Shown here one piece after another: positions 13,021 through 44,190 of a DNA stretch of 64,000 nt (its first letter is position 1; each line of letters begins with the position of its first letter). The notes below the pieces were generated by a model, which did no database searches, was not told the DNA's origin, and saw nothing but the letters and a program-made list of their open reading frames with translations. The DNA is from Vitis vinifera (Eukaryota; Streptophyta; Magnoliopsida; Vitales; Vitaceae). A program made the position numbers and the translations under genes. Location of the stretch: contig NC_081810.1 in assembly GCF_030704535.1 (NCBI RefSeq), positions 6,396,501 to 6,460,500 on the forward strand. The letters run 5' to 3'.

Positions 13021-15351
13021 AAAATTGTGCATATGCATGCGTGTGTGTGCGTGAGAGAGAGAGTTATTGGGCTTCCACGCTCTTCCTTTGAGTGTTATGA
13101 TAATATTTCTTTCTTTAGATTTCATTTACGAATTGAATAGGGTTTAGGTTGGTGTAGTAGCTATTTTTTTTTTGTTGTTTTGCCTTTTAGTTTGCTTTGT
13201 GTGCTTGGGTGGCTTCCCTTTTTGCTTTGTGTACACACACACATATGTATGTGTATATGCTATATGCATGTGTGTGAGAGAGAGAGAGTTATTGGGCTTC
13301 CACCCTCTTCCTTTGAGTGTTGATAATATTTCTTTCTTTAGATTTCATTTATGAATTGAATAGGGTTTAGGCTGGTGTAGTAGCTATTTTTTTTGTTGTT
13401 GTTTTGCATTTTAGTTTGCTTTGCATGCTTGGGTGGCTTCCCTTTTTGCTAAGTGCGTGGACACATATGTATGTGTGTATACTACATGCATGTGTGTGTG
13501 TGTGTGAGAGAGAGAGTGTGTGTGTGTGGTATTGGGCTTCCCCCCCTCTTCCTTTGAGTGTCATGATAATATTTCTTTTTTAGATTTCATTTACAAATTG
13601 AACGAGGGTTAGGCTGGTATAGTAGCTATCTTTTTTTTTGCTTGTTGTTTTGCCTTTTAGTTTGCTTTGTGGGCTTGTGTTGGCTCCCTTTTTTGCTAAA
13701 CACACTTACAAATACACATGTATGTGTATATTCATGTGTCTGTGAGAGAGAGAGAGAGTCCACATACATACATGTATGTGCATATATGTGTGTATGCATG
13801 TGTGTGAGAGAGAGTGAGTTATCGGGCTTCCCCCCTCTTCCTTTGAGTGTCATGCAAATTTTTGTTTTCTGCTACAATCTAGTGCTAATGGTGGATCTCT
13901 CTCATAGTGCTAACTCATGAGTCAACTCAAGTATTTTTCCTTTCTTTCTTTTCTTTATCATCTTCTTCGGCCTTCCAGAAAAGGAAAGGAATCTGCTTTG
14001 CTTTTGTAGATGTTTAAAAGTTCCAGCTGCACTACCTTTTCATATTCTTTTAATGGAAAATGTCCCTACATGTTTCATTTTCATATTCTTTTATTTTTCT
14101 TTCATGTTAGAAGATTGCTTGTTTGTAAATGTTGAGTGGTCAAGTTGAGATCAACATGGATAAGTAATTGGCAATTGAGAATTCCTTGTGACTCTAGGGC
14201 TTGAGATCCACATCATGTAACTTGGAAATCTAGAAACAAAACTGGCTCGAATAGTAGCTCATGACAATGTAAATATCAGTGATGTACTTCAGATAAGAAC
14301 TGCTATGTTACATTAGTATTGTATACAAAAAGGTCGGATAATCTACTGATGCCAATTCTATGTGGTGCCTTGACTTTCTATATGCAGTCTTACCTTTTGA
14401 GCAAGTTAGGCATAACAAGGCCCGTAATGCAGATATGACATGATTGCATCTTTTGCAGTTTGTCTTCATTGGTTTTAATTTCTCCCAGGCAATTTATTAA
14501 AGAAAAATCATCATCCTTACTTCTATTGTTTAATAAGATCTTTAGAGATAACCATGGTTCTCATTTTCGGCTTCATTCCATACTTTCAAAGGAGTTTTGT
14601 TGTCTCTTATTATCAAAATTTGGAAGAGAAGGTAGTGTTCAATTTTTAATTTCTCAGCATAATCATCATATTCAAACTCTTATCATAGGTTTATATATTA
14701 ACATTTTGCAAATCCTAGGTGATATTTCTCTTTGGTGATATGAAGCAATTTATGTGATGAAGTGATTCTGTAACAAGTAAAGTATAGCCTACATTTTATG
14801 TCAAGTTTAATGGGCACATTTTGGATGTTGAGTGAAAGTTACCATGCAGACTTATATAATAATGTCTTGATCATTACTTTCTAACCTTGAAATCTGACAC
14901 CTGAAATAGCCTGCTAAAAATTACCTTAGCCATTGAAAGTTATTCTTCATTGGAGATGTTTCCAAACACACCCTTAACATTTCTGCTCCTTGCCATATTC
15001 AACATTTCAACATTTGAGTCCTCTGAAATAGATCGCCAGAGAAATCGTGTTGCAAAGATCCTGGGCACTTACTTAAAATATGGGGTGGGGTTTCTGTAAT
15101 GAGACAGAGATTGGTGCATTTTCTTTTTAGTAATTGGGTTTTGCCACCTGAATCTGGGTTTGCCATTCAGCTCCATTTAGTTCTGTACTTCTGTTAAATC
15201 ATATGCAAGCATGCATTCACTGTTTGTAATTTTTTTTTTTAAACTTAAATGGAAATGTTGCCCCATTGCCAGTGGGAAGGATACTGAGTTTCCGATTGAA
15301 CCTGAGCTTACTCTGGAGCTGATGATGGCTGCTAACTATCTTCATACTTGA
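11251..15351 (+). CDS. ELC: Elongin C (Skp1/BTB-POZ fold)
   Basis: Orthologue of Elongin C, the small Skp1-like adaptor that joins Elongin A or BC-box proteins to cullin scaffolds and takes part in transcription elongation and ubiquitin ligation. Three coding exons: 11251-11362, 11672-11777 and 15273-15351. Total 98 residues, against 96 for the Arabidopsis protein as I remember it. Exon 1 encodes MRKEDTVKLISAEGFEFVID and a stretch ending RNMLTSP. Exon 2 continues GSFAEREHGEVTFPEI and ends ICQYFYWSLQFA. Exon 3 ends ELMMAANYLHT, the conserved C terminus. Introns are 309 bp and 3,495 bp with GT-AG borders; exon joins are phase 1 then phase 2. No short open frame covers the whole gene, because each exon is under 115 bp. 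The 3' UTR may contain an intron (about 15400-15590). Confidence 0.93.
12746..13860. repeat. Four-copy minisatellite with nested microsatellites in ELC intron 2
   Basis: Four head-to-tail units begin at about 12746, 13139, 13363 and 13604, each opening with GGYTGGTRTAGTAGCTAT. The following parts are a T-run, TTGTTTTGCCTTTTAGTTTG, a TTGGGTGGCTTCCC-like block, an (AC)n/(GT)n and (GA)n microsatellite, then TTGGGCTTCC and CTTCCTTTGAGTGT. The later three units are about 224-255 bp. The first is about 393 bp because its microsatellite section is longer and also contains (TA)n. The long open frames on both strands here come from the simple repeats. Confidence 0.88.
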
Positions 15352-18300
15352 GGGGATCACTGTTTTTGCTTCTGGGGCCACAAGTCCCTTTGAATGTTGG
15401 TAAGCCTTCTAACTATATACAGTTTCCTAAAACACAATAATATTTTGCTTTTCATTTCTTTGGTTGGGTGTAAATTGATAGGATTGTGCATGGGATATGA
15501 CACCACCTATTCTGCTGTGACTTTAATCTAATGCCAGAAATAGCATTACAAAGCCTGACCGTTTTGTTTTTCTTTTTTCTTTTTCTGCAGGGGTCTTTAC
15601 TGACTAACTGTTCATTGGAGATACAATAGGACAGCTGTGTTGCCTCAGAAAGCTTTAATATCTGAAGAATAATCAGTTTCTTTTAAGTTGTAATTGTTGC
15701 ATTAGAACAATGTTAAGCAAGGGATTGATGTAGCCAAAGTGAAGGCAGTTGCAGGAGTATGGCATTGCAATCGTGACTGACTAACTGATGATCAATTCCT
15801 AAAAGAAGAAAGTTGCAACATAATGGTTTCTGTCCAAGTTATATTTGATTGATTGAAGTTATATTTGATTAATTGATCTACTTTAATCCAATCTAAGCAA
15901 ATAATCAATCTGATTTTTTTTTTTCATGCCCTTCGCTTGATAAGGAAATGAGTTATATAATATAGGTTTAAAGCTATGGGAGTTCTTATTCTAGCTGTTA
16001 AAGATACTTATCAGAAAATTAGAAAGGTTGGTTTCAAGCATTCTTCATGGTCCAGAACCCTGATATGGCTGCCAGAATATTTTGGAAAGGTTGTGAATTG
16101 GATTTTCAAAATGCTTATTGTATGCCTTTATTGTGCATGATCACATGATTTATTAGAGTGGCTCTATGCTCTTCTATGTCATCATTTCCCAGAGATGCAG
16201 GCAATGCTCTGCAACATAAGTATGAGTTGATGACATTTATGATAGACCATATTTCTTAGTTCCCAGCAAATAAAGCATGGTTATGGAGCTCCAAGTTGCT
16301 TGGATTCTGTTTTAGTAATATCAATTTGATAGTCATCTGCTATTTCATAATGCTGAGGTGGAAGCCATCTAACTTGGGTGGTTTTTTTGCCTGTCGGTGC
16401 TTATCTGTCTAGATGCTGGATTGCTGATGCCGATTGCCAAATACTTAGAATGACCTTAAAACAGCAATGGAATATTCTTCATAATATAGTGATCATGGAG
16501 ATTATTTTTGTTCTTCCATTCATTTGTAGATTTACTTTGTGTGTACTGAGAATTATTCACATTCTGGTTTCTTTGCACCATCCCTCTGTAGTAGCAATTG
16601 AAGCATATTTTAACAAGTTTTGGGCAAGTTGTCGTCTGCCTATATTTCCTACCTTTTATTATTTTCTCTGTCTATAACATAATAGAAAAGGGGACTATCT
16701 TAATTCTCAAGGTTGGTAGACTGCAGAGAAGGTGGCACTAGGTTATGATTTCAAATCTTCACTTCCATCTTTCATCACTTCGACAACTCTACAGGGCATT
16801 GATTTTATGGTGCTACCTTGTGATATACCCCATTGTACAGTTTTGCTTCAAAAGCCCTGTTCTGTACAGGGTCTTAAATGGCTTTGCAGCAAACCTTATC
16901 AAGAACAAGATGCAAATGGCACCTGGTGCAGAAATGTTGACTTCATATTTTTACTTAATGGATGAAGTTGGAATTGTTTTGACTTGGTATTTTCAGGTAT
17001 GGATTCACATGTCTTCCTTATACACAAGATCATGGGACTTCATTTGGTAAGAATCTGACAGCTTTTGTGATGCAGGGTTGATCCACCTCCAGGCAACTGG
17101 AGAAGATTTTTTGAGATGGACGTAGCTTATTTGCAGTAAGTAAACACCTTTCCTCTCATTGTAAATGATACACTTGTCTGTCCTTATTTTTGGTTAAATT
17201 TTGTAGCTTATAAGTTATGTTCAAGAAAGAAATGTACAACTTAGGAGTATGAAATCGACTTTGTTGGTTGGACACATTGATAAGATGCAGTACTGGTAAA
17301 CAATGTTTCCTTTCAGCATTCTGCCAAGGAGACAATTCCTACCAGCCAGAACATAGAATATTTTTTATAACTTGAAGCTAAACCTACATGAACAAAGAAA
17401 ATATTATATTTTGCTAATTGCTTCACCAGGTATGCCTTTATATATATACATTTTTTATAAAGTCATCGGTAAATATGCATTACTTGTTATTTAAAAAGCA
17501 AAGCAAATATGACATCATTCTTTGGTGAAACAGAGGGGTCTCTTTAATCATAAGCTGCAAGAGACACCTGTTGGGGTAACTTAGGGTCTGACTAAGTGGG
17601 TCAATTTGCCAATAGTTGTCTTCCATATCAATGATGGGATTGCATCCCAACTAAACATCTTTCTGCAAACCCCTGTTTTTTTTTGTTTTTGCTTTTTAGG
17701 TATTAGTAAATAATGACAGATAACAGGAAATCTATTTTTATTATTATAAAATGGGAGGTTCTTTTAGTCCATTCTTGGTTTTCTTCTCATGAGATTTTAG
17801 AAGAGACTCATGCTAACCGAGTTTCTTGTAATTCACAAATTCATTACTGGTTACCACTGGTTGAAGCGTCCTTCTTCACCTGTGTGCTTTCAGGAGAGGA
17901 CTGAAAAAGGACCTAAAGGATCTGGATCAATAGAAACATGAGCTCGAGTGAATTATAAATGAACACAAAGCAAGCTTATGCTTATTTAGAGTTATAAATG
18001 AGGACTTTTTATAACTCAAAGCAAACTTAAGCTTATTCTTGCTTCTACATTTTTTTTAAAATTTTTAATTTTTATAAATAGAATGCAAAAAATTATCGGT
18101 ACTCTGAATAAAATGCAAGAAAGGAAGTGTGGGAACAAATCCACTTTGCATTGGGCTAACTTTTCACTATAATTCACCTTTTATCAATTAGGGCACTTTA
18201 GGTCTTTAGCATGGCTGGAGTTTAGTAACTGTTTTCCAAAAGTAGTTTCCAAATCAGCATGTTAAAGTGAAGAATAGTGCAATATAAATTGTTAATGAGA

Positions 18301-19185
18301 TTTGTTCTTTGCTTAAATTAGTGATTATTACAAGCTCTAGTTGGATCTCAAATATTTTGAAAGAAAAGATGAATGGAAAAAAAGGAAAAGGAAAGAAAAG
18401 TGGAAAGAAATAAAAAGTAAGTTCTTGCATACACTTTTTCCAACTTTCTTGACCTTTTTAAACTGAGAATGCGAGTATCAAACAGTCTATAATTTCTACC
18501 TTATTTTCTATTTCACCAAATAAGTGGTTCTGATATGCCTTCTCCTTCATCTTTTAGTATCCATCTATTAGTTTCTTCTTCTTGTTCATCAGCTACTTGA
18601 GGTTTTTAATTTTCCAAATCTGTTCGGTCTCATAGGATTTGGATTCAATAAATAGCTTTAGGCCTTGTTTGGCCATGATTTTAAAGGACAATGTTGGTAT
18701 CATGGAAGTTTCAGCATAAGCTAAAAAATAGCCTCCATGAGAAGCAATCTTGCCCTTCTTTCCCTGCTAAGCTCTTTTTAAGCCATGAACTCTTTCTATA
18801 AAATAACCCAAAGACATGGAAAAGCTGTAATTGGCTCATAAAGGAGCTTTTAGCTTCTAGAAAGCCAATTCAAACAAGACCTTAGTAATGGTTGAAAAAT
18901 GAAATCACATGGTGGGTTCCATGATCTTTGCATCCTAGCTTGATTATTTCAACCTTGACATACAACCAAGTAAGGATTCACATTCTCATAAAATGACGTT
19001 GAGATCATCTTGTCTGTATTGATCTATTGCATGCAAAGACACCTCCAAAGCTCAAGTTCATTAATGCTGTACAGTGCCACATATCATCCACATGTTATTG
19101 ATTCACATATAATATATGTTGTCCATTGAACATGTAATCCAATTATAGATGTGAGACTATGTCCCGCATTTTGATCTTGATGCAG
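15352..19185. other. Intergenic region downstream of Elongin C
   Basis: The first few hundred bases are the Elongin C 3' UTR. Beyond that I see no supportable gene. Open frames at 16378-16677, 16732-16965 and 16745-17050 lack domains. One exon-like stretch at 17076-17136, flanked by GCAG on the left and GTAAGT-like sequence on the right, stays unassigned. Confidence 0.5.
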
Positions 19186-19625
19186 GTTTGTATTGTGCGC
19201 ATGAGGACACTTCCTGAGGGGGATATAACGTTCATCTGATCATCTCCGTAGTATGCCAGAAGCAATTCTATGCAGATACTTCACTTTCATTGCTGGTTTT
19301 ATTACTATGAAGCTTTCTTTCTTTTTAAACAGTTTCCATAAAGTTTCTCTGTGTGCGTGCAAGTTCTGAAGTGATATTGTGGTTAGAGGCTGCAAAAAAG
19401 AGCATCAATGGATTTGTGGCAAAGATCATTGATCAAAAGCAAAAGACGATTGCCAGTGACTGTTGGAGGATCCTTTTCTATGCATATTAAAAACAAATTG
19501 CTGTATTTTAATTAGTTATGTAATGGTGGTATGCTTGGCATCATTTGCAGGCATGGAGGGAGTAGCGTCATATTTCCAATTAAAATGCCTGATTTCAAAC
19601 AATAGATCATGGGATTTCATGGATT
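19186..19625 (+). pseudogene. Subtilase relic A (exons 2-4 only)
   Basis: Decayed piece of a cucumisin-like subtilase. After a GATGCAG acceptor at 19185 the text reads VCIVRMRTLPEGD, matching exon 2 of the array genes ([13 protein letters not shown]). Near 19400-19455, INGFVAKIIDQKQK matches exon 3 ([14 protein letters not shown]). At 19551-19625, GMEGVASYFQ...RSWDFMDF matches the start of exon 4. The introns are shortened, no exon 1 is visible and the catalytic part is missing. It runs directly into the exon-1 end of the next relic, so a deletion has fused two ancestral tandem copies. It cannot encode a protease. Confidence 0.75.
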
Positions 19626-22740
<3,115 letters not shown>

Positions 22741-22904
22741 AATCCATGGGTTTCTTTTCATGAATGCTGCATTAAATCTTTCAAGAGTACCTGTTTGTTC
22801 TTTGTTTTTGTTAGTTCATTTACAAGTGATTTTTGCTTTTTAAAAAGAACTCAAGGTTAATACTATAATTTTGTAGATGTGCTACTGCCAAATGCTTTCT
22901 CTCC

Positions 22905-23590
22905 CTCATAAGTCTTTATCTATTTCATATACTTCTCATCTCCCTCCTTCCCTCCCATCTCTCTCTCGTTCTCCCTCCCTCTCCCTCTCCTCCCTCTTCT
23001 ACCCTACCTCTCTCTCCGCCCTTCCTACCCCGTCTCTCTTTCTCCCTCTCTTGCCCTTCCTCTCTCCATCTCTCTCTTGTCCCTCCTTCCCCCGCCTCTC
23101 TCCCTATTTTACCCTTCCACCCCTCTATCTCTGTCTGTCTGTTTGTATCCCCATCTTGGCCATCTTCCTCCCTCTCTCTGTTTCCCTTTCGCGCCTTTCC
23201 TCCTCTCCTCCCTCTCTCTATCTCCTGCCCCTCCTCCCCTTGCGTGAGCAGGCTGTTTTTGCATTATGAAAAAGGCCGCTCCTGCCCCGCCCCCCACTCT
23301 TTCCACTTTCTTATCTATTTCATCATGTTCCCATCTCTCTGTGTCTCTCTTTCTCTCTTCTAGGATGTAGGTTTAGGAGGTTTAAGAAGTCTTACGGTGG
23401 TTCCTATCACAGTAAGTTTTGTTGAGAGCAGCAGACAGTCTTATGAAGACATTTCTTTTTCCGACAGTCTGAACATTGTCCGCTGTTATCTAACATTGTC
23501 TTTGTCCCTCTCCTGCCTCCTTTGTCTCTGTCTCTCTCCCTCTCCTTTCCCTCTTTCTCAGTCTCTCTTCTATTTCATCTTCTTCCTTTT
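22905..23590. repeat. CT-rich polypyrimidine tract
   Basis: Nearly 500 bases of almost pure C/T on the plus strand (22905-23385, dominated by CTCCCT, CTCTCT and CCTTCC), a gap with ordinary sequence at 23386-23490, then another CT-rich stretch to 23590. It is not a perfect microsatellite but a mix of short units. The apparent 130-codon frame through it (Ser/Leu/Pro-rich) is a product of base composition. Confidence 0.9.
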
Positions 23591-23993
23591 AGGAACTCTG
23601 TAACAAAATTAAAAACAGTAAAAAAAAAAGTAAATTAACTTTACATATTACTTCAAACTTATTTTACTTCTTTTAAATCTTCTTTATAAAGGTTAAATAA
23701 TTAAAAACTTTTAAGTTTCTAATCAACTTAATTACATTTGATTTTTTTGATATTTTTTATTGGTGTAATTAAAGATGAGAAAATCATTTTCTTCTAACTT
23801 TTTTTTTTCTTTCATTTATACTTTTTAAGAACCAAATATAACCTTAATGCATAGTGATAATTTTGGTGTGAATTCCAAAAAGAAGTATATTAAAACCATG
23901 TGTTTTCTTTCATTGTGAAGTGGCAAACTTTCTAGTTGGCTTATGGTAAATTCTTGGAAATATAAACCCAATTGGAAATGTGAAAATTAAACT
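23591..23993. other. AT-rich spacer
   Basis: No gene or repeat recognised. The last 30 or so bases before 23994 may already belong to the plastid insert, as the leader of rpoA. Confidence 0.4.
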
Positions 23994-24186
23994 ATGGTTC
24001 GAGAGAAAGTAATAGTATCTACTCGGACATTGCAATGGAAGTGTGTTGAATCAAGAGTAAACAATAAGCGTCTTTGTTATGGACGCTTTATTCTGTCTCC
24101 ATTTATTATAGGTCAAGCCGATACAATAGGCATTGTGATGCGAAGAACTTTGTTTGGGGAAATAGAAGGAACATGTATCACACGTG
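23994..24186 (+). pseudogene. rpoA: Plastid-derived fragment: start of rpoA
   Basis: Nuclear copy of the first 64 or so codons of the chloroplast RNA polymerase alpha subunit: [20 protein letters not shown], then [28 protein letters not shown] and IEGTCITR, a match to plastid rpoA as I remember it. The match stops after CITR, and the frame runs on into unrelated AT-rich sequence. It is a truncated plastid gene without a plastid context and not expected to be expressed. It may have come directly from the plastid or by way of the mitochondrial genome. Confidence 0.88.
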
Positions 24187-24239
24187 AAGCAAGATCAACG
24201 ATCAATCTAGCATATGCTTTTATTTATTATTTATTTATT

Positions 24240-24785
24240 TTTTTCAAACGAGAGTTACGAGCAAATAGAACACCTTTCAGGAATATCAATACCGTCACAT
24301 GAATTGTAAATGCATGAACATGATGTACCAAAAAATCTGCGGTTCCTAATGGAATAGGCAACAAAGCTACTTTGCCACCCACTGCTACTAAATCACCACC
24401 CCCCAAGTGAAACTTGTGCTTGTTGTTGCACTAGGTGCTAGGGCATGGGTGTTTTGTATCCATTGAGCAAAGACGGGTTGTAATTGTATAATAATATCTA
24501 AAAACATATCTTGGGGATGCCCTAAAGTGCTCATGGTATCATTATGAATATACAAACCAAAACCGAAAGCCTAGAAATATACATGCCTAGTTGAGATGTG
24601 GTATGATTGCATCAAGATGCTAAGGACATGATCTAATAGATCGTTGTATCGAGTAGTTGGATCATAGTCTCTTACCATAAAAATGGCTGCATGCACAGGA
24701 GCACCAACGATAAGAAATCCACCAATTCACATGTGATGTGTGAACAATGACAGTTCTGTACCATAGTTAGTAGCTAAAGATTACA
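24240..24785 (-). pseudogene. psaA: Plastid-derived fragment: middle of psaA
   Basis: On the minus strand this reads as photosystem I P700 apoprotein A1: from 24785, a block like ATNYGTELSLFTHHM, then [91 protein letters not shown] and [20 protein letters not shown]. The matching run is broken by stops and small frame changes (for example after DHVL and near NDTM), so it is a dead nuclear copy of about 180 codons. It lies about 55 bp from the rpoA piece but in the opposite orientation; the two genes are far apart in plastid genomes. Confidence 0.88.
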
Positions 24786-24789
24786 AATT

Positions 24790-25985
24790 GACTTACTAAT
24801 TTAGTCACGTATTCATGTTCCAATTAAACACTTTTCATTTTTGATTATTCTCAATAAAATTATATATTTCTCATACCTTCCTAAAAATTCAAATTAAATT
24901 ATATCATGCTCTCTAACAATATATGACATGAAAGATTATCAATTATGGGGTCATATATCACCAGAAAGCAGAAATAACTTTTTAACCATAATTTTATGTT
25001 AATGATTATAATATTTAATACATAATAAATATTAGTATCCCATAATTAATTAATGAGAATTAGTATTTGTTACATATATAGCATTTTAATCACAATAAAT
25101 TATATTAATTTTATAAATTTTTCTATGGATCTGCCTACACTAGTTGCATGTTTCCCTTTTAAGGAATTAAAGATTTGGAATATAGTTAAAAGGTATCATT
25201 AAAAGGTAATATTTGAAGATTATTTTATACTATAATTAGGTTATCATAGATTTATTGAGATGATGTTGTTAACTTATTATAAATTTATTTATCATATAAA
25301 TTATACAAAATTGACTTAGTTTGATTTGTTTTTAAGACAAAAATTGTTAAAAATTTTTAAAAATAAATTTTATTTTTTCTACATAAAAAATTGGGTTTGA
25401 GTATTGTAACAAAGGTATAGGTTGAAAAGGACATGAAAAAACTATAAAAAAATTATACTATTTTCTGAAAAAATCGTCTTTACAAAAATAATAAATAATA
25501 AATAAATAAATTTAAAAATATGTTAAGTCTTAGTATACATAAGTCAAAAAAAAAATAAAATTGATGATTATTATGTTACAAATGTATTATTTCTTTATAT
25601 TGATTATCATAATAATTACTACATAAATGTGTATGCACCATTTAAGGAAAAGAAATGAAATATTATTAACTACTTGTCTATCAATTATGATAGTTGACTA
25701 TAACAGTTAATTCAATATAATTATATACAAAAGAGGAAAAGATTTGGGTCAGAGATAACCAAAAAGATAAAAGAAAAGAGGAGAAATTAAAATAAAAATT
25801 AGAGGGAAAAAATGTAAGATATTTTTTTCAAATAATAAAGTAAATATATTATTTTGTACTCAACATAAAGCTCTGCATATCATTATAATATTTTGTTATT
25901 AATTGTCTTGTTTCCAAAAGTGAATTCTTTGAAAAAGATAAAAGAGAAGAATATTGTATGTCAACATTGTTACATCTTTGAGAAT
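24790..25985. other. Very AT-rich intergenic region upstream of subtilase C
   Basis: No gene found. This is the promoter-side region of the first intact subtilase; the last 100 bases before 25992 are the likely 5' UTR. No clear repeat or transposon ends were recognised. Confidence 0.5.
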
Positions 25986-25991
25986 TCAACA

Positions 25992-34154
<8,163 letters not shown>

Positions 34155-36560
34155 TCAAATCCTAATTGCAACGTTGAATTGTTTCTCTTGACATCTATAT
34201 TCGTATTTCTCTTCTTAAATGTTAGTTTCCTTTGTTAAGTACAATTCAGTTAGTAGCTTTTGTTAGTAAGCTAGATTTGTTAGTTATATATAGTTTGACA
34301 ATTTTGTCATGACCGCGGAAGTTTTGATGCAAACTTCGTTAATCAAGAACAGAATGATAAAATAATCAAACCAAACATGCCTACGTTCACATATGAGAAA
34401 GAATTATTTCACTATACAAAAAAGAATATTATAGAGGACATAACCATATACAATTATTGGGTTATCGAAACATATCATATTTCCCCATTTTTTGTATCCA
34501 TATCCTACCATGAACTTTCTCATTCCATCGGGTACCTCTCGTTTTTCCTTACATCTTTATCCACCTTGTATAGTCTTTATAGACCCATCTACAACTCATA
34601 ACTTTTTTCCCTCATAACATAAAATATTTATAGTGATATTTTTAATAACATTCCACATTCTTTATTCTATAAGGAAGTCTAATATTACAATAATATATCG
34701 ACTTAAAAATATTATATATAATATTCTTTACAAAAAAAAGAAGATTCTATACTAATTAGAAATTTGGGATACTTCCTAACAAATTTTTCTCCCAATAACA
34801 TTGGTCCAAATTTCTAGGCAATGCATGCCGTTGCAACCCCTTCTTCTCCTTCTCTCTTATATTTTCCCATTTGAATGAGATGTCTCTATGGAATAAGCCA
34901 ACTTTTTAGTGTCCTATAGTCATATATAAAAGAAAAAAAGATTACTAAAAAATTGGCTAAATAACCTTTTTCATGTCAGTTACTTTTTTCAATTTTCCTT
35001 CACTATGTTTATATTTTCTTTTTCATAAATACTATTGTTTTGCTTTCATTTTCCATTTTAATCACCATTTATCATGTGGTCTAGTTTTAGTTGAATTACG
35101 ATTTTTTTTTTTTAAATTTGTGTTTGTACTTATGTTGTTGAACAAATTGGCTAGGATTTTTGTCCAGGTTTTTGAAATTGCAAAGAAGGGGATATAAGAA
35201 GAGGTTTTTGAATTTTCCCATATTGTTATTTATTATTTTGATTCATGGGAACCTCTCTTGTTTGCCATTCTTTTCAAGGAAGTGTTAGGTTCCATCATGA
35301 AATTTCATTGTAAACATTGATTATTCGTTGTCATTAACTATAAGGATTATCAAATTCAAAGCAGAACTTCATGAAATGGATCAACAATGGCTTGCATCAT
35401 GGGTTTTTTCTATAGTAGCAAATTAGTTTTTATTTATAATTTATTAGATAAATTACATACAACATTTAATTTTTTCTTATTAATTAAAAATATAAAATGT
35501 TTTTTTTTCACCTTTGTGACTACAACTCTTACACAACTATGAACCTTATTGAGATGGAAAGGAAAAAAAAACTTACCCTGATTCTATATATCATATCGAA
35601 CATACTTAATATATTTAGTATTGCTTGTACTACTATAAGGAAGTGTTATTAGACGTAGACATTGATGGGAATACTTGCAAATAGAGTATTTTAGTGAGTT
35701 AAAAATCTTAATCGGTTGATTTATGAGAGTGAAATAGAATGTATAGACCAACTTATGATGGATAGACATACTTTCACCACGTTATGTCCTATGCTTTGTA
35801 CTATTGGTAAATTAAAGGATTCAAGATATGTTGATGTAGAAGAAATGATTGCATAATTTTTGCATATTCTTGCACATTATGTAAAGAGTTGAGTTATAAA
35901 ATTTTGATTGAAAATAGTACCAATCAAAATAATTAAAATATGACATTTATATAAAATTTAAAAAAAAATTAAAAATTTTATCAAGTGATTAGGTTGGGTT
36001 AAGTTAATTTAGCTTTAGAAGAAAACTGAAACCCCAAACCAAATCAAAATTAGTTAGTTAAGAAAAAATTTCAACTAAATTGAATTCAATAAGGGACTTT
36101 AACCAAACTAATTAATCCATGTAGTTTGGTCTTGTTAGTTAGTTGGCTGGTTTGTCTAAAAAAGAAAAAAAACCCACCACTATATGTACATGTATAATAG
36201 GCCATATAAACAGTCACGAAACACCAACTATGTTAGAGGCGAAAAAAAAGGGCATCACTACATTTTAGGAAATTAAAAAAAAATCAGATATTGGCCTAAT
36301 ATGTATATATACATATAAAATTTCATTCTTAAAGTGGATAACCTTACATAGAAATGATCATACAATTTAATATTTACATATAGACATATAAAAGTGGTAT
36401 TAGCTTCTTGATATATCCTCCTTCTATCTCTAAATTGATCGACGCAGACCGGACAATTGGTGACTTGTTTCCAGAGGTGACTCCTTTTCCGAAAATGCCC
36501 TATTTATCAAGTATCGGTGAACAAAATTATGCACATATCCAAGGTTTTTAATATTCAAGA
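34155..36560. other. Intergenic region between subtilases C and D
   Basis: The 3' UTR of subtilase C at the left, the decayed promoter of pseudogene D at the right. Otherwise AT-rich DNA without recognised genes; frames at 34377-34601, 34973-35197 and 35584-35769 have no domain and are not called. Confidence 0.5.

Positions 36561-44190
<7,630 letters not shown>

Noticed and set aside
12680-13920. Several 60-96 codon frames on both strands in Elongin C intron 2
   Set aside because: They read through GT/GA/TA microsatellites, are Cys/Val/Arg- or His/Thr/Ser-rich, repeat with the minisatellite and lie in an intron.
16378-17050. Open frames of 77-101 codons downstream of Elongin C
   Set aside because: No domain, overlapping frames, no splice or family support.
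22877-23306. 130-codon plus-strand and 65-codon minus-strand frames
   Set aside because: Open only because the CT-rich tract lacks stop codons; Ser/Leu/Pro or Gly/Arg/Glu bias with no domain.
23994-24302. rpoA-like frame as a functional nuclear gene
   Set aside because: Only the first 64 or so codons match, the frame then runs into unrelated sequence, and a nuclear rpoA without a transit peptide would be non-functional.
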